Notes: generated by a model from the sequence alone, not told the origin. Counted from the first letter of the stretch, positions 42,148-52,057 are shown. The stretch is DNA of 64,000 nucleotides from Micrococcus sp. (GCA_029961105.1 JASBVO010000004.1:124001-188000); one strand, 5' to 3'. Numbers and translations are program-made.

Positions 42148-42334
42148 GAGACCAGAGTAGGCTGTGGACCATCGGGCCGCGGTGGACCCTGCCGGCCATG
42201 CCCGCGACCGCTCCCGCGTGGAGGTGATGTTAATCACCGCTTCGCGTCCGGTCGGTACAAGCTCGCGGAATTCCGCGGAAACACGCGGATCCGGGGCATC
42301 AAAGAGTCCGTCGGCTGCGGCAGCCCGGGGGCGT

Positions 42335-42378
42335 CGTTAAGATTGCGTTAATCTTCAACCGCCATTTGCTTCACCTTC
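42335..42378 (+). promoter_or_regulatory. Candidate Pho box: 11-bp phased direct repeats upstream of pstS
   Basis: CGTTAAGATTG / CGTTAATCTTC / (spacer unit) / GCTTCACCTTC in 11-nt register. Confidence 0.55.
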
Positions 42379-42499
42379 CCCCCATAGCTTCGACCGTGGA
42401 ACGAGGCCTGCGGCACCCGAATCCCGCACCGTGTAACCACTGGTAGCTGGTGGTGACGGCCTCGCCGGCACTGTCATCGAACTCGAAAGAGGCAAATCT

Positions 42500-43612
42500 G
42501 TGAAGGCTCTTCGCTTCGGCCGCTCCGCTGCGGTCCTCTCCGTCGCTGCTCTCGCCCTGACCGCCTGCGGCGGCAACGGCGGCGGCACCACCGAGACCAC
42601 CTCCGCCCCGGCTGAGGGCGGCAACACCTCGGCTCCGGCCGAGGTCGCGGGCACCCTGGTCGGCGGTGGCGCCTCCTCGCAGGAGTCGGCCATGACCGCC
42701 TGGACCAACGGCGTGACCGAGGTCCACCCGGACCTCACCGTCACCTACGACCCGGTGGGCTCCGGTTCCGGCCGTGAGGGCTTCCTGGCCGGCCAGTACT
42801 CCTTCGCCGGCTCCGACGCCGCGATGGACGAGGAAGAGATGGCCCAGGCCGAAGAGGTCTGCGGCCCCGAGGGCGTGTTCCACGTCCCGGCCTACATCTC
42901 CCCGGTCGCCGTGGCCTTCAACCTCGAGGGTGTCGACACCGTCAACATGGACGCCGACACCATCGCCAAGGTCTTCACCGGCGAGATCACCACCTGGAAC
43001 GACCCGGCCATCGCCGAGCAGAACCCGGACGCCGAGCTGCCGGACACCAAGATCACCGTCGTGCACCGTGCCGATGACTCGGGCACCACCGAGAACTTCA
43101 CCGAGTACCTGGCTGCGGCTGCCCCGGAGTCCTGGACCTACGACGTCGTCGAGACCTGGCCGTCCGAGATCACCGCCGAGTCCGCCCAGCAGACCTCGGG
43201 CGTCGTCTCCCTGGCCCAGTCCACCGACGGTGCCATCACCTACGCCGACGCCTCCCAGATCGGCAACCTCGGCACCGTGTCCGTGAAGGTCGGCGAGGAG
43301 TACGTGCCGTACTCCTCCGAGGCCGCCGCTGCCGCCGTCGAGAAGGCCAAGCCGGGCGAGGCCGGTGCCGTCGAGCTGGACCGCACCACCACCGAGGCGG
43401 GCGTGTACCCGATCGTGCTCGTCTCCTACCACATCTACTGCAACCAGTACCAGGACCAGGAGACCGCTGACATGGCCAAGGCCTTCGGCGAGTACGTCGT
43501 CTCCGAGGAGGGCCAGGCTGCTGCCGAGGAGTCCGCGGGCAACGCCCCGATCTCCGACGCCACCCGCGACGCCGCCCTGGAGTCCATCCAGGCAATCTCC
43601 GTCCAGGGCTGA
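42500..43612 (+). CDS. pstS: Phosphate ABC transporter substrate-binding lipoprotein
   Basis: Lipobox LTAC; GGGASSQESAMTAW, GSGSGREGF phosphate-binding motifs. Confidence 0.96.
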   Translation: MKALRFGRSAAVLSVAALALTACGGNGGGTTETTSAPAEGGNTSAPAEVAGTLVGGGASSQESAMTAWTNGVTEVHPDLTVTYDPVGSGSGREGFLAGQYSFAGSDAAMDEEEMAQAEEVCGPEGVFHVPAYISPVAVAFNLEGVDTVNMDADTIAKVFTGEITTWNDPAIAEQNPDAELPDTKITVVHRADDSGTTENFTEYLAAAAPESWTYDVVETWPSEITAESAQQTSGVVSLAQSTDGAITYADASQIGNLGTVSVKVGEEYVPYSSEAAAAAVEKAKPGEAGAVELDRTTTEAGVYPIVLVSYHIYCNQYQDQETADMAKAFGEYVVSEEGQAAAEESAGNAPISDATRDAALESIQAISVQG

Positions 43613-43649
43613 CCTATTGGTTCTGATCGCACTTGAGTAGTTCCCGATG

Positions 43650-43685
43650 CAGCCGCCGGTCCTTTCTCCCAAGGGCCGGCGGCTG
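43650..43685 (+). terminator. Stem-loop between pstS and pstC (about 15-bp stem with one G-T, 6-nt loop)
   Basis: cagccgccggtcctt-tctccc-aagggccggcggctg. Confidence 0.75.
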
Positions 43686-43774
43686 TGCCATGCTTTGTAC
43701 TTTGACCTCCGACTGGCCACCTACCCCGGGATGCGGGATCACCCCCCGCACCGCGAACTCCGAAGGGAGTCACC

Positions 43775-44743
43775 GTGACTGACACAGCCACCGAGCCGTC
43801 CAGGGAGACCTCGCTCAAGGGCTCGCGCGGCGGCGCTGCGGGAGACAAGGTCTTCTCCGGCCTGGCGCTCGCTGCCGGCATCATCATCCTCCTGGTCCTG
43901 GCCTTCGTCGCGGTCTTCCTCGTCATCGAGGCCCTCCCCGCGCTGTGGCCCACGGTGTTCTCCGAACAGGACAGCATCGAGAGCGCCGACACCTTCTGGC
44001 AGTATGTCTGGCCGCTGATGGCCGGCACGCTGATCGCGTCCATCATCGCGATCATCATCGCCACCCCCGTCGCGATCGGCATCGCGCTGTACATCTCCCA
44101 CTACGCGCCGCGGTCGATCGCGACCCCCGTCGGGTACGTCATCGACCTGCTGGCGGCCATCCCCTCCGTGGTGTTCGGCGCCTGGGGCATGTCCGTCCTG
44201 GCCGGGGCGATGGTTCCCATCTACGGCTGGTTGCACGACTACCTGGGCTGGATCCCGCTGTTCGGCGGGAGCGCGTCCACGACGGGCCGCACCCTGCTGA
44301 CCTCCGCCGTCGTGCTGGCCGTGATGATCCTGCCGATCATCACCTCACTGTGCCGCGAGATCTTCCTGCAGACCCCCAAGCTGCATGAGGAGGCCGCGCT
44401 GGCCCTGGGCTCCACCCGGTGGGAGATGATCAAGATGACCGTCTTCCCCTTCGCCCGTGCCGGCATCATCTCCTCGATCATGCTCGGCCTCGGGCGCGCC
44501 CTGGGAGAGACGATGGCCGTGACCCTCGTACTGTCCGGCGGGCCGTTCTCCTGGAGCCTGATCTCCTCGGGCGCGAACCAGACCATCCCGTCTGAGATCG
44601 CCCTGAACTTCCCCGAGGCGTTCGGGATGAGGCAGTCCGAGCTGATCGCGGCAGGTCTCATGCTGTTCATCATCACCCTCGTGGTGAACATGCTGGCCCG
44701 CTGGATCGTCAGCCGGCACAAGGAATTCTCGGGAGCGAACTGA
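43775..44743 (+). CDS. pstC: Phosphate ABC transporter permease PstC
   Basis: Multi-TM; EEAALALGSTRWEMIKMTVFPFARAGI EAA loop. Confidence 0.95.
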   Translation: MTDTATEPSRETSLKGSRGGAAGDKVFSGLALAAGIIILLVLAFVAVFLVIEALPALWPTVFSEQDSIESADTFWQYVWPLMAGTLIASIIAIIIATPVAIGIALYISHYAPRSIATPVGYVIDLLAAIPSVVFGAWGMSVLAGAMVPIYGWLHDYLGWIPLFGGSASTTGRTLLTSAVVLAVMILPIITSLCREIFLQTPKLHEEAALALGSTRWEMIKMTVFPFARAGIISSIMLGLGRALGETMAVTLVLSGGPFSWSLISSGANQTIPSEIALNFPEAFGMRQSELIAAGLMLFIITLVVNMLARWIVSRHKEFSGAN

Positions 44744-45921
44744 TGACTACCACCAAGGACACCGTGCAGCAGCGCGCACCCCAGACCGGACGTAAGAAGA
44801 ACTCGCTGACGGCGGGCCAGATGCCGCGCTGGACCTGGATCGCCGTGCTGGCCGGCGCGCTCGTGGTGGCGGCCGGGATCACCGCCCTGCTGGGCGGGGG
44901 CGGCTTCAGCTGGGTGGGGTGGCTGATCATCGCCGCCGTGCTCTACGTGCTCGGCATGTACGCGACCACCTCCGTGCTGGAGAACCGGCGACGGGCCACC
45001 GACGGCTTCTGGCGCAACCTCGTCTGGGCGGCGTTCATCCTCGCCCTGATCCCCCTGGTCTCGGTGATCTGGGCGGTCATCGCCAATGGCCTGCCCACGC
45101 TGATCGAGACGCCGCAACTGCTGTGGCGGGACATGAAGGGCGTCACCGGCGCGGATGACATCGCCACCCAGGCCGAGGGCGCCACCCTGGCCGGCGGCTT
45201 CCTGCACGGGCTGGTGGGTACGCTGATGATCACCCTGCTGGCCACCATCATCTCCGTGCCGATCGGCCTGCTGACCTCGATCTACCTCGTGGAGTACGGC
45301 CGGGGCGGCTGGTTCTCCCGGGCCATCGTGTTCTTCGTGGACGTCATGACGGGCATCCCGTCGATCGTGGCCGGCCTGTTCGCCTTCGCGGTGGTGCAGG
45401 TGGTCATCACCACCTTCATCGGTGACGGACCCCGGCAGCTGCAGATGGTCAAGATGGGCCTGACCGCGGCCATCGCCCTGTCCGTGCTGATGATCCCGGT
45501 CGTGGTCCGCTCGACCGAGGAGATGCTGCGGGTGGTCCCCAACGAGCTGCGCGAGGCCTCCTACGCCCTCGGCGTGCGGAAGTGGCGGACCATCTTCAAG
45601 GTGGTCCTGCCCACCGCGATGTCCGGCATCGCCTCCGGGGTGACCCTGGCGATCGCCCGCGTGACGGGTGAGACGGCGCCCATCCTGGTGACCGCCGGCT
45701 TCATCGCGACCACGAACTGGAACCCGTTCGACGGCTGGATGACCGCCCTGCCCGTGTACATCTACCGCCAGCTCATCAACCCGACGGCACCGGCGGCGGG
45801 CGACCCCTCGATGGAACGTGCCTGGGCCGCCGCGCTGGTCCTCATCGTCATCGTGATGCTGCTCAACCTCATCGCCCGCATCATCGCCAAGGCCTTCGCG
45901 CCGAAGAAGACCGGCCGCTGA
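44743..45921 (+). CDS. pstA: Phosphate ABC transporter permease PstA
   Basis: TGATG overlap with pst[36 protein letters not shown]. Confidence 0.95.
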   Translation: MTTTKDTVQQRAPQTGRKKNSLTAGQMPRWTWIAVLAGALVVAAGITALLGGGGFSWVGWLIIAAVLYVLGMYATTSVLENRRRATDGFWRNLVWAAFILALIPLVSVIWAVIANGLPTLIETPQLLWRDMKGVTGADDIATQAEGATLAGGFLHGLVGTLMITLLATIISVPIGLLTSIYLVEYGRGGWFSRAIVFFVDVMTGIPSIVAGLFAFAVVQVVITTFIGDGPRQLQMVKMGLTAAIALSVLMIPVVVRSTEEMLRVVPNELREASYALGVRKWRTIFKVVLPTAMSGIASGVTLAIARVTGETAPILVTAGFIATTNWNPFDGWMTALPVYIYRQLINPTAPAAGDPSMERAWAAALVLIVIVMLLNLIARIIAKAFAPKKTGR

Positions 45922-45953
45922 GCCGAGCAGACCACAAGGAAAAGGAAAGACAC

Positions 45954-46733
45954 ATGTCCAAGCGCATCGACGCCGTCGACCTGAACGTCTACTACGGCAA
46001 CTTCCTCGCTGTGGAGGGCGTGAACATCAACATCGAGCCGCGGTCCGTGACCGCGTTCATCGGTCCCTCGGGCTGCGGCAAGACCACCTTCCTGCGGACG
46101 ATCAACCGCATGCACGAGGTGCTCCCCGGCGCCCGGGCCGAGGGCAGGCTGCTGCTGGACGGCGAGAACATCTACGACCCCGGCGTGGACCCGGTCACCG
46201 TCCGCACCATGGTCGGCATGGTCTTCCAGCGGCCCAACCCGTTCCCCACCATGTCCATCCGGGACAACATCCTGGCCGGTTACAAGCTGAACGGCACGCG
46301 GATGTCCAAGTCCACGGCCGACGGGATCGTCGAGAAGTCGCTGCGCGGGGCCAACCTGTGGGAAGAGGTCAAGGACCGCCTGGACAAGCCCGGTTCCGGG
46401 CTGTCCGGCGGCCAGCAGCAGCGCCTGTGCATCGCCCGGTCCATCGCCGTGGAGCCCGACGTGATCCTCATGGACGAGCCCTGCTCGGCCCTGGACCCGA
46501 TCTCCACCTTGGCGATCGAGGACCTCATCAATGAGCTCAAGGACAACTACACCGTCGTCATCGTGACCCACAACATGCAGCAGGCGGCCCGCGTGGCGGA
46601 CAAGACGGCGTTCTTCAACATCGCCGGTACCGGCAAGCCCGGCAAGCTGATCGAGTACGACGAGACCTCGGTGATCTTCAACAACCCCTCGAACAAGCAG
46701 ACCGAGGACTACGTCTCCGGCCGCTTCGGCTGA
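45954..46733 (+). CDS. pstB: Phosphate ABC transporter ATP-binding protein PstB
   Basis: [35 protein letters not shown]. Confidence 0.97.
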   Translation: MSKRIDAVDLNVYYGNFLAVEGVNINIEPRSVTAFIGPSGCGKTTFLRTINRMHEVLPGARAEGRLLLDGENIYDPGVDPVTVRTMVGMVFQRPNPFPTMSIRDNILAGYKLNGTRMSKSTADGIVEKSLRGANLWEEVKDRLDKPGSGLSGGQQQRLCIARSIAVEPDVILMDEPCSALDPISTLAIEDLINELKDNYTVVIVTHNMQQAARVADKTAFFNIAGTGKPGKLIEYDETSVIFNNPSNKQTEDYVSGRFG

Positions 46734-46748
46734 TCCGGGAGGGGCGCA

Positions 46749-46786
46749 CGACGGGGCGGGACCGACGCACGGGTCCCGCCCCGTCG
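46749..46786. terminator. Bidirectional stem-loop between convergent pstB and pit (15-bp perfect stem)
   Basis: cgacggggcgggacc-gacgcacg-ggtcccgccccgtcg. Confidence 0.85.
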
Positions 46787-46801
46787 CCGTCTGCGGACCC
46801 G

Positions 46802-47809
46802 TCAGAGCAGGGGGGAGCCCGCCGCGGTGACCAGCAGCGCGGCACCGGCACAGACCAGCAGCGTGAGCACCCAGTAGGCCGCGATCCGGGAGACCTCGGG
46901 CCAGCGCACCGAGGTGTAGCGCTGATTCTGCCCCGCACCGACGATGGAGGCCACCGCAGCATGCGTCGAGGACAGCGGGAGGTGCAGGGCGTAGGCGCCC
47001 ACGAAGAGCAGGGTCGAGCTGACCAGGGCGGCGATGCCGGCCCGCAGGGGATCGAGGACGACGAGCCTCTCCGTCAGCGTGTGGGCGATGCGCCAGCCCC
47101 CGAACAGGGTGCCGATCGCCAGGATGACGCCGACGAACAGCGGTAACCACCAGTCCACGGCCTCCGGTGTGCCGGCGGCGGCGAACGCCAGGAGCAGCAC
47201 GAACGTGATGCGCTGCCCCGACTGGACGCCGTGTCCCAGGGCGTTGGCCGCCCCGCTGACGGCCAGCGTCATCCGCGCGGCGTTGTTGACGGTGCCGGGG
47301 GCCGCGTCCCGGGCGATCCAGGTCGCGGGGGTGACGACCACCCAGGACAGGAACCAGGCCACTGCCGGAGTGATCAGCAGCCCCAGCACCGTGACGCCGG
47401 CCAGCCCGGTCAGCCACTCCGCGTACAGGCGGAGGTCCCCGGTGATCGCCAGGGCGACGCTGCCACCGAGTACCGCCGCGATGAGGGAGTGCGTCATGGA
47501 GACCGGCATGCCCCTGCCCCAGGCGAACAGCCCCCAGCCCACGGCGACGAGGAAGCCGACGCCGGCCAGCAGCAGTGCCTCCCCGCCTCCGTGGAGTTCC
47601 GCCGGCAGGGTATGCCATGCCGCCCTCATGAATCCACCGGAGAGCACGCCGCCGACGAGGTTCATGAAGGCGGCGAGGGCCAGGGCCGGGCCCGGGGTGA
47701 GGGCACGGCTGCGCACCGGGAGGGCGACGGCGTTCGGGGCGTCCCGCATCCCGTTGACGAGCCCGTAGGCGACGGACAGCGCGAGGACGACGACCAGCAT
47801 GACCGTCAT
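46802..47809 (-). CDS. pit: Inorganic phosphate transporter (PiT family)
   Basis: VAYGLVNGMRDAPNAVALPVRSRALTPGPALALAAFMNLVGGVLSG. Confidence 0.9.
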   Translation of the reverse strand: MTVMLVVVLALSVAYGLVNGMRDAPNAVALPVRSRALTPGPALALAAFMNLVGGVLSGGFMRAAWHTLPAELHGGGEALLLAGVGFLVAVGWGLFAWGRGMPVSMTHSLIAAVLGGSVALAITGDLRLYAEWLTGLAGVTVLGLLITPAVAWFLSWVVVTPATWIARDAAPGTVNNAARMTLAVSGAANALGHGVQSGQRITFVLLLAFAAAGTPEAVDWWLPLFVGVILAIGTLFGGWRIAHTLTERLVVLDPLRAGIAALVSSTLLFVGAYALHLPLSSTHAAVASIVGAGQNQRYTSVRWPEVSRIAAYWVLTLLVCAGAALLVTAAGSPLL

Positions 47810-47825
47810 GACGGCATCCACCGGC

Positions 47826-48452
47826 TCAGGACTCCCGGACGAGGATGCTGCCGAGGTGGACGATGATCCGGCGAACGCTGGCGATGGCGTCGTTGATCGC
47901 GTGAGCGGTCTCGCGCTGACGGTTGTAGTTGCGCTGGAGCAGGTCATCGGTCATGCCGGCGATCCACTGCGTCATGAGCCGCTCGGAGCGCTTGGACAAC
48001 CGCTGGAGCTGGATCCACGTCTCCTCGAGCTCGTCGAGGTCGCGGAACTGGCCGGTGGCGTCCTTGAACAGGTCGGCCTGCCGGCCCAGGATCTCGAGGA
48101 TGTCCAGGGGATCGCCCGGGAGCCGGTACTGCTCGGTGAAGATGATGAGCATCCCGGCGTTGCAGACCTTCTCCACGGCGTCGTTCAGGCCGTCCGCCAG
48201 CAGGTACAGGTCCTGCCGCGGCAGGGGGGTGATGAAGGCACTGCGCAGGCTGGTCAGCAAGGCCATGTGGCGGACCGTGGACTCGGTGTCGATCCGGGTC
48301 AGCTCTACGTCGGCGTCCTCGGTGTGCGCGCTCGACGCGGCCATCAGCTGGGCCACCCGGTCGACGGCGGCTCGCATCCCCTCCGCGAGTGCGGCGAGAT
48401 GCTCGAGGCTGGCCGTGTCCGGTGCCAGCAGGCGCGAGAGAGAAAGGTTCAT
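47826..48452 (-). CDS. DUF47 (PhoU-like) Pit accessory protein
   Basis: FITPLPRQDLYLLADGLNDAVEKV; immediately upstream of pit. Confidence 0.9.
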   Translation of the reverse strand: MNLSLSRLLAPDTASLEHLAALAEGMRAAVDRVAQLMAASSAHTEDADVELTRIDTESTVRHMALLTSLRSAFITPLPRQDLYLLADGLNDAVEKVCNAGMLIIFTEQYRLPGDPLDILEILGRQADLFKDATGQFRDLDELEETWIQLQRLSKRSERLMTQWIAGMTDDLLQRNYNRQRETAHAINDAIASVRRIIVHLGSILVRES

Positions 48453-48644
48453 CCCGTGCAGGATAGCCCGCCCGAAGGGGCGGTGCCGGACCGGGAACGC
48501 CTCTCGGCGAGTGGCCGCTCGTGGCGGCAGATTATTGGAGCCCGGGGTTACCGCGGCCCGGCACCGTCATCCAGTGTGCGCGCCCCGGTCCCGGCCTGTC
48601 CACCCCGGGCGCCGGGATCAGCCGGGGGCTGAACGCGGAATACC

Positions 48645-49319
48645 TCAGTCCAGGGTCCCGTCGCGCCAGGCGGTGGCTGCGGCCTCGAGGTCCTCGGCCG
48701 TGCCCAGCAGGCGCTTGGCCTGGCGGAGCAGTACAGCGGACTGTCCCGGCTGGGCCGCGTCCAGCGCCTCGGCATGGTGAGCCTGGCCGAGGCAGACCAC
48801 ACGGCAGTAGGCTGCCGCGCGCTCCAATGCCACGCCGAAGTCCCCGGTGAAGGCTCCCGTGAGGATGTGGTCGGTGAGCAACTGCAGTTCGCGGGCCCCC
48901 GGCGGCTCGATCGCCCCGGCGATGGCCCGGGCCACGTGAGCATCGTGGCCCGAGCGGTACCACGAGGCCCAGAGCTGGCCGTTGCGGGTGGTCGCCGTCC
49001 GCAGGGCGTACAGGCGCCACAGGGCGCCGCCGAGGGATACGGCGGGAGCGTCGGCCCACAACCGGGCCACGGTGTCGATGCCCGCGTCCTCGACCAGTCC
49101 GACCAGCCGGCCCACGGTCTGCGCATCGGCGCCCGACCGGCCGCCGGCCAGCAGGGCGCGGGCGAGCAGGGCCGCGCCCTCCGCCGTCTGCGCCGGGTCG
49201 GGGCCACCCTCGAAGGGGGCGAACTGCTCGGGCGCGAATGGGCGGGGACGGTGGTGGCGGACGATGCCGGCCGCCGTCGAACTCGGGGACCGGCCGGAGT
49301 GCCTCCGGGGGGACGTCAC
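48645..49319 (-). CDS. Conserved actinobacterial protein of unknown function
   Basis: FAPEQFAPFEGGPDPAQTAEGAALLARALLAG...LGGALWRLYALRTATTRNGQLWASWYRSGH; start GTG 49319 likely. Confidence 0.65.
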   Translation of the reverse strand: MTSPRRHSGRSPSSTAAGIVRHHRPRPFAPEQFAPFEGGPDPAQTAEGAALLARALLAGGRSGADAQTVGRLVGLVEDAGIDTVARLWADAPAVSLGGALWRLYALRTATTRNGQLWASWYRSGHDAHVARAIAGAIEPPGARELQLLTDHILTGAFTGDFGVALERAAAYCRVVCLGQAHHAEALDAAQPGQSAVLLRQAKRLLGTAEDLEAAATAWRDGTLD

Positions 49320-49518
49320 GGGTGGGTGCCTCTCGGGAACGTGGTGGGGAAGGACGTTGCCCCTCCACGGTACGCCTCTTGCGGGCGGGGTGTCCGGGGG
49401 CCGGACGAGCACTCCGGCCACGCGCGCGGGCCTGCCGGGTCTTCTCCGGGGCGCCAGGATGGCCCGCGGAATCAGGGGTCCGGTCCGCTAGCATGGACTG
49501 CGGCCGCATACAGGCTGT

Positions 49519-49594
49519 GGGCCCTTAGCTCAGTTGGCAGAGCATCGGACTTTTAATCCGCGGGTCGTGGGTTCGATCCCCACAGGGCCCACCA
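49519..49594 (+). tRNA. tRNA-Lys (anticodon UUU), CCA encoded
   Basis: gggccctTAGCTCAGTTGGCAGAGCatcggaCTTTTAAtccgcgggtcgtGGGTTCGATCCCCacagggcccACCA cloverleaf. Confidence 0.97.
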
Positions 49595-49595
49595 C

Positions 49596-49635
49596 GGAAG
49601 GCCCCCGGCACCGGATGTCGTGCCGGGGGCCTTCC
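49596..49635 (+). terminator. Stem-loop terminator of tRNA-Lys (16-bp perfect stem)
   Basis: ggaaggcccccggcac-cggatgtc-gtgccgggggccttcc. Confidence 0.85.
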
Positions 49636-49948
49636 TCGTCTACCGGCTCCCACGCAGCCATGCGGCCTGTGGGAGGACTGCCCGGGAAAGATCTCAGGAA
49701 TGTCTCAGCCCCGGGGTGCTGATCAAGATTTGATAACCGCCGCGTGCGGCTCCTGGAGTCCCGGAGTGCCGGCAAGGCGCCGGCTCGGGACGGGCGGAGC
49801 GGCCCAATTCCCTTCTCACCTGCAGATTCTCCGGGGATGTCCCGGCTCGGCCGTCCCGGGTGCCGGACCGGGGGAAGCTGAACCGATCCTCAGCTTCGGC
49901 CCCTGGGCGGCCCTTGCGGACCGCCCGTCCGTGCCTACGCTGGGAGGC

Positions 49949-51307
49949 ATGAGTGCTTCCCCCCGGGCGCTCCGCCGACGATTCCTCCGTGGCGGCGCCC
50001 TCGTGCCTGCTGCCGTCGTGGCAGCGGTCATCGGCGTACCCGCTGCGACCGCGGCCCCGGCGGCGGGACTGGCGACCCAGGTCGCGATGAATCCCGGGGT
50101 GGGACCGATGGCCTTGTTCGGGTTCGATGACTCCCTGCCGAAGAACCCCGACCTGCTGCGGCAGATGATGTGGGTCCGTTCCGGGAAGGTCCCCGAGGCC
50201 GGTGCCGGAGACCTGCGGGTGGCCACCTTCTCCGCCGGCCTGTCCCGGTCCGCGCCGGGGCTGCTGGCCAGCGAGCTGTCTGCACCGGGGTCCGTCCAGG
50301 CCCAACGGGTGGCCGAGACCGTGCAGCGAGCGGCCCCGGACGTCGTGCTGCTGACGGACTTCGACGTGGACAGCGGCGATGCCGCCGCGCATTCCTTCCG
50401 GACGAATTACCTGGCGGTCGGCACCGGTGGGCAGGAGGGGATCGACTACCCATACGTCTACACCTCCGAGGTCAACAACGGCGTGGACACCGGGGCGGAC
50501 CTGGACAATGACGGCGTGATCGGTGGGGCGGGCGACTCCTTCGGGCCCGGCGAGTTCGCCGGCCAGCACGGCATGGTCCTGTTCTCCCGCCACCCGCTGG
50601 ACACGGAGGGGATCCGGACGTTCCGGGACCTTCGGTGGGACACGATGCCCGGTAACGCCATTCCGGACGGACGGTACACCGAACTCGAGCAGTCGGTCCT
50701 GCGGCTGTCCTCCACCGCCCACTGGGACATCCCCGTGAAGGTCGCCGGACGGACCGTCCACATCCTGGCCGCCCAGCCGGTGGATCCTGCCTCGGGGACA
50801 TCCGCCGCTGAGCGGCATCACGACGAGATGCGGTTCTGGGCCGACTACATCGCCGGGGACGCCCAGTACCTGGAGGACGACGCCGGCCGGTCCGGCGGGC
50901 TGGCCGAGGGCAGCGACTTCGTGCTCGTCGGGGACTTCGGGCCCCATACCGGTCAGGGCCTCGACGAGGACCACCCCTCGGCCATCAGCACGCTGGTGGA
51001 GTCAGAGGCCGTCCACGACCCGGTGCCCGAGTCCGCCGGGGCTCGTGCCATGGGCGCAGACCAGGCCACGGCGACCCGGGTCTCCCGGGTCGATGAGGGC
51101 CTGCAGCTGGTCCGTTCCGACTACGTGCTGCCGTCCGCCGGACTGGCGACGACGGCCTCCGGCGTGTTCTGGCCCGCAGACGGGCAGCTGGGCTCCCACC
51201 TCACCCGGCTCACTAAGGCCGACGGGACTGCCGGGTCCGCCGCCGACGGCGGGACCGGACAGCCCGCCGAGCGTCGCCTGGTGTGGACCGACCTGGACAT
51301 GGACTGA
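49949..51307 (+). CDS. Secreted (Tat-type signal) endonuclease/exonuclease/phosphatase-fold protein, probably catalytically degenerate
   Basis: RRRFLRGG signal; NYLAVGTGGQEGIDYPYVYTSEVNNGVDTGADLDNDG...EFAGQHGMVLFSRHPLDTEGIRTFRDLRW. Confidence 0.82.
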   Translation: MSASPRALRRRFLRGGALVPAAVVAAVIGVPAATAAPAAGLATQVAMNPGVGPMALFGFDDSLPKNPDLLRQMMWVRSGKVPEAGAGDLRVATFSAGLSRSAPGLLASELSAPGSVQAQRVAETVQRAAPDVVLLTDFDVDSGDAAAHSFRTNYLAVGTGGQEGIDYPYVYTSEVNNGVDTGADLDNDGVIGGAGDSFGPGEFAGQHGMVLFSRHPLDTEGIRTFRDLRWDTMPGNAIPDGRYTELEQSVLRLSSTAHWDIPVKVAGRTVHILAAQPVDPASGTSAAERHHDEMRFWADYIAGDAQYLEDDAGRSGGLAEGSDFVLVGDFGPHTGQGLDEDHPSAISTLVESEAVHDPVPESAGARAMGADQATATRVSRVDEGLQLVRSDYVLPSAGLATTASGVFWPADGQLGSHLTRLTKADGTAGSAADGGTGQPAERRLVWTDLDMD

Positions 51308-51316
51308 CCTGCGGAC

Positions 51317-52057
51317 GTGAGACGACAGACCCTCTCCAGCGGCCATCACGTCGTCTGGTCCCGCCCGGCGGAGCAGCGCCCGGGAACGGACCTGGTGGTG
51401 GTGATCCACGGCTACGGCGCCAATGAGGTCAGGGCCGCCCAGGCCTACTTCGGGATGCTGCCCGAGGGGAGCACCGGGCTGGCCGTCCGGGGCGGCTTCG
51501 AGATCGACGCCGGAGCCTACCCGGTCGCCGACGGCCTCGACGGACTCGGGTCCGGTCCCGGGGGCCCGGACCCCGGTGCGTGGGGCTGGTTCCTGCTCGA
51601 CTACTTCCTGACCAATGACTTCGCCGAGGTCGTGGCCTCGGCCCATCGGGTGTTCGACCTGCTCGATGCCGAGGAGATCGCCGAGGCGGGGTTCCGCTCA
51701 GTGGCGCTGCTGGGCCACTCCCAGGGCATGGCCATGGCCTCGACGGTGTACCGGCTCCGTCCGGAGGCCTTCGACTGCGTGGTGGGACTCAGCGGCTTCG
51801 TGCTGTCCAACCCGCTGCTGGCCACCCTGGACAGCCCGCCGGAGGGACCGGGGCCCCGGCCGTTCTTCTGGGGCCGCGACGTGGAGGACCTGGTCATCAA
51901 CCCGGACGCGATCGCCTTCACGGCGGACTGGCTGGAGGAGCACACGCAGCTGACCGCGCGGACCTATGAGGGCATGGGCCACGGCACCAGTGCGGAGGAG
52001 GCCCGGGACGTGCGGATCTTCCTCAAGCACGCCCTGGCGATGAGCCGCCGTCAGTAG
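51317..52057 (+). CDS. Alpha/beta hydrolase (phospholipase/carboxylesterase-like)
   Basis: VVIHGYGANE, nucleophile elbow GHSQGMAMA, terminal GMGHG. Confidence 0.82.
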   Translation: MRRQTLSSGHHVVWSRPAEQRPGTDLVVVIHGYGANEVRAAQAYFGMLPEGSTGLAVRGGFEIDAGAYPVADGLDGLGSGPGGPDPGAWGWFLLDYFLTNDFAEVVASAHRVFDLLDAEEIAEAGFRSVALLGHSQGMAMASTVYRLRPEAFDCVVGLSGFVLSNPLLATLDSPPEGPGPRPFFWGRDVEDLVINPDAIAFTADWLEEHTQLTARTYEGMGHGTSAEEARDVRIFLKHALAMSRRQ

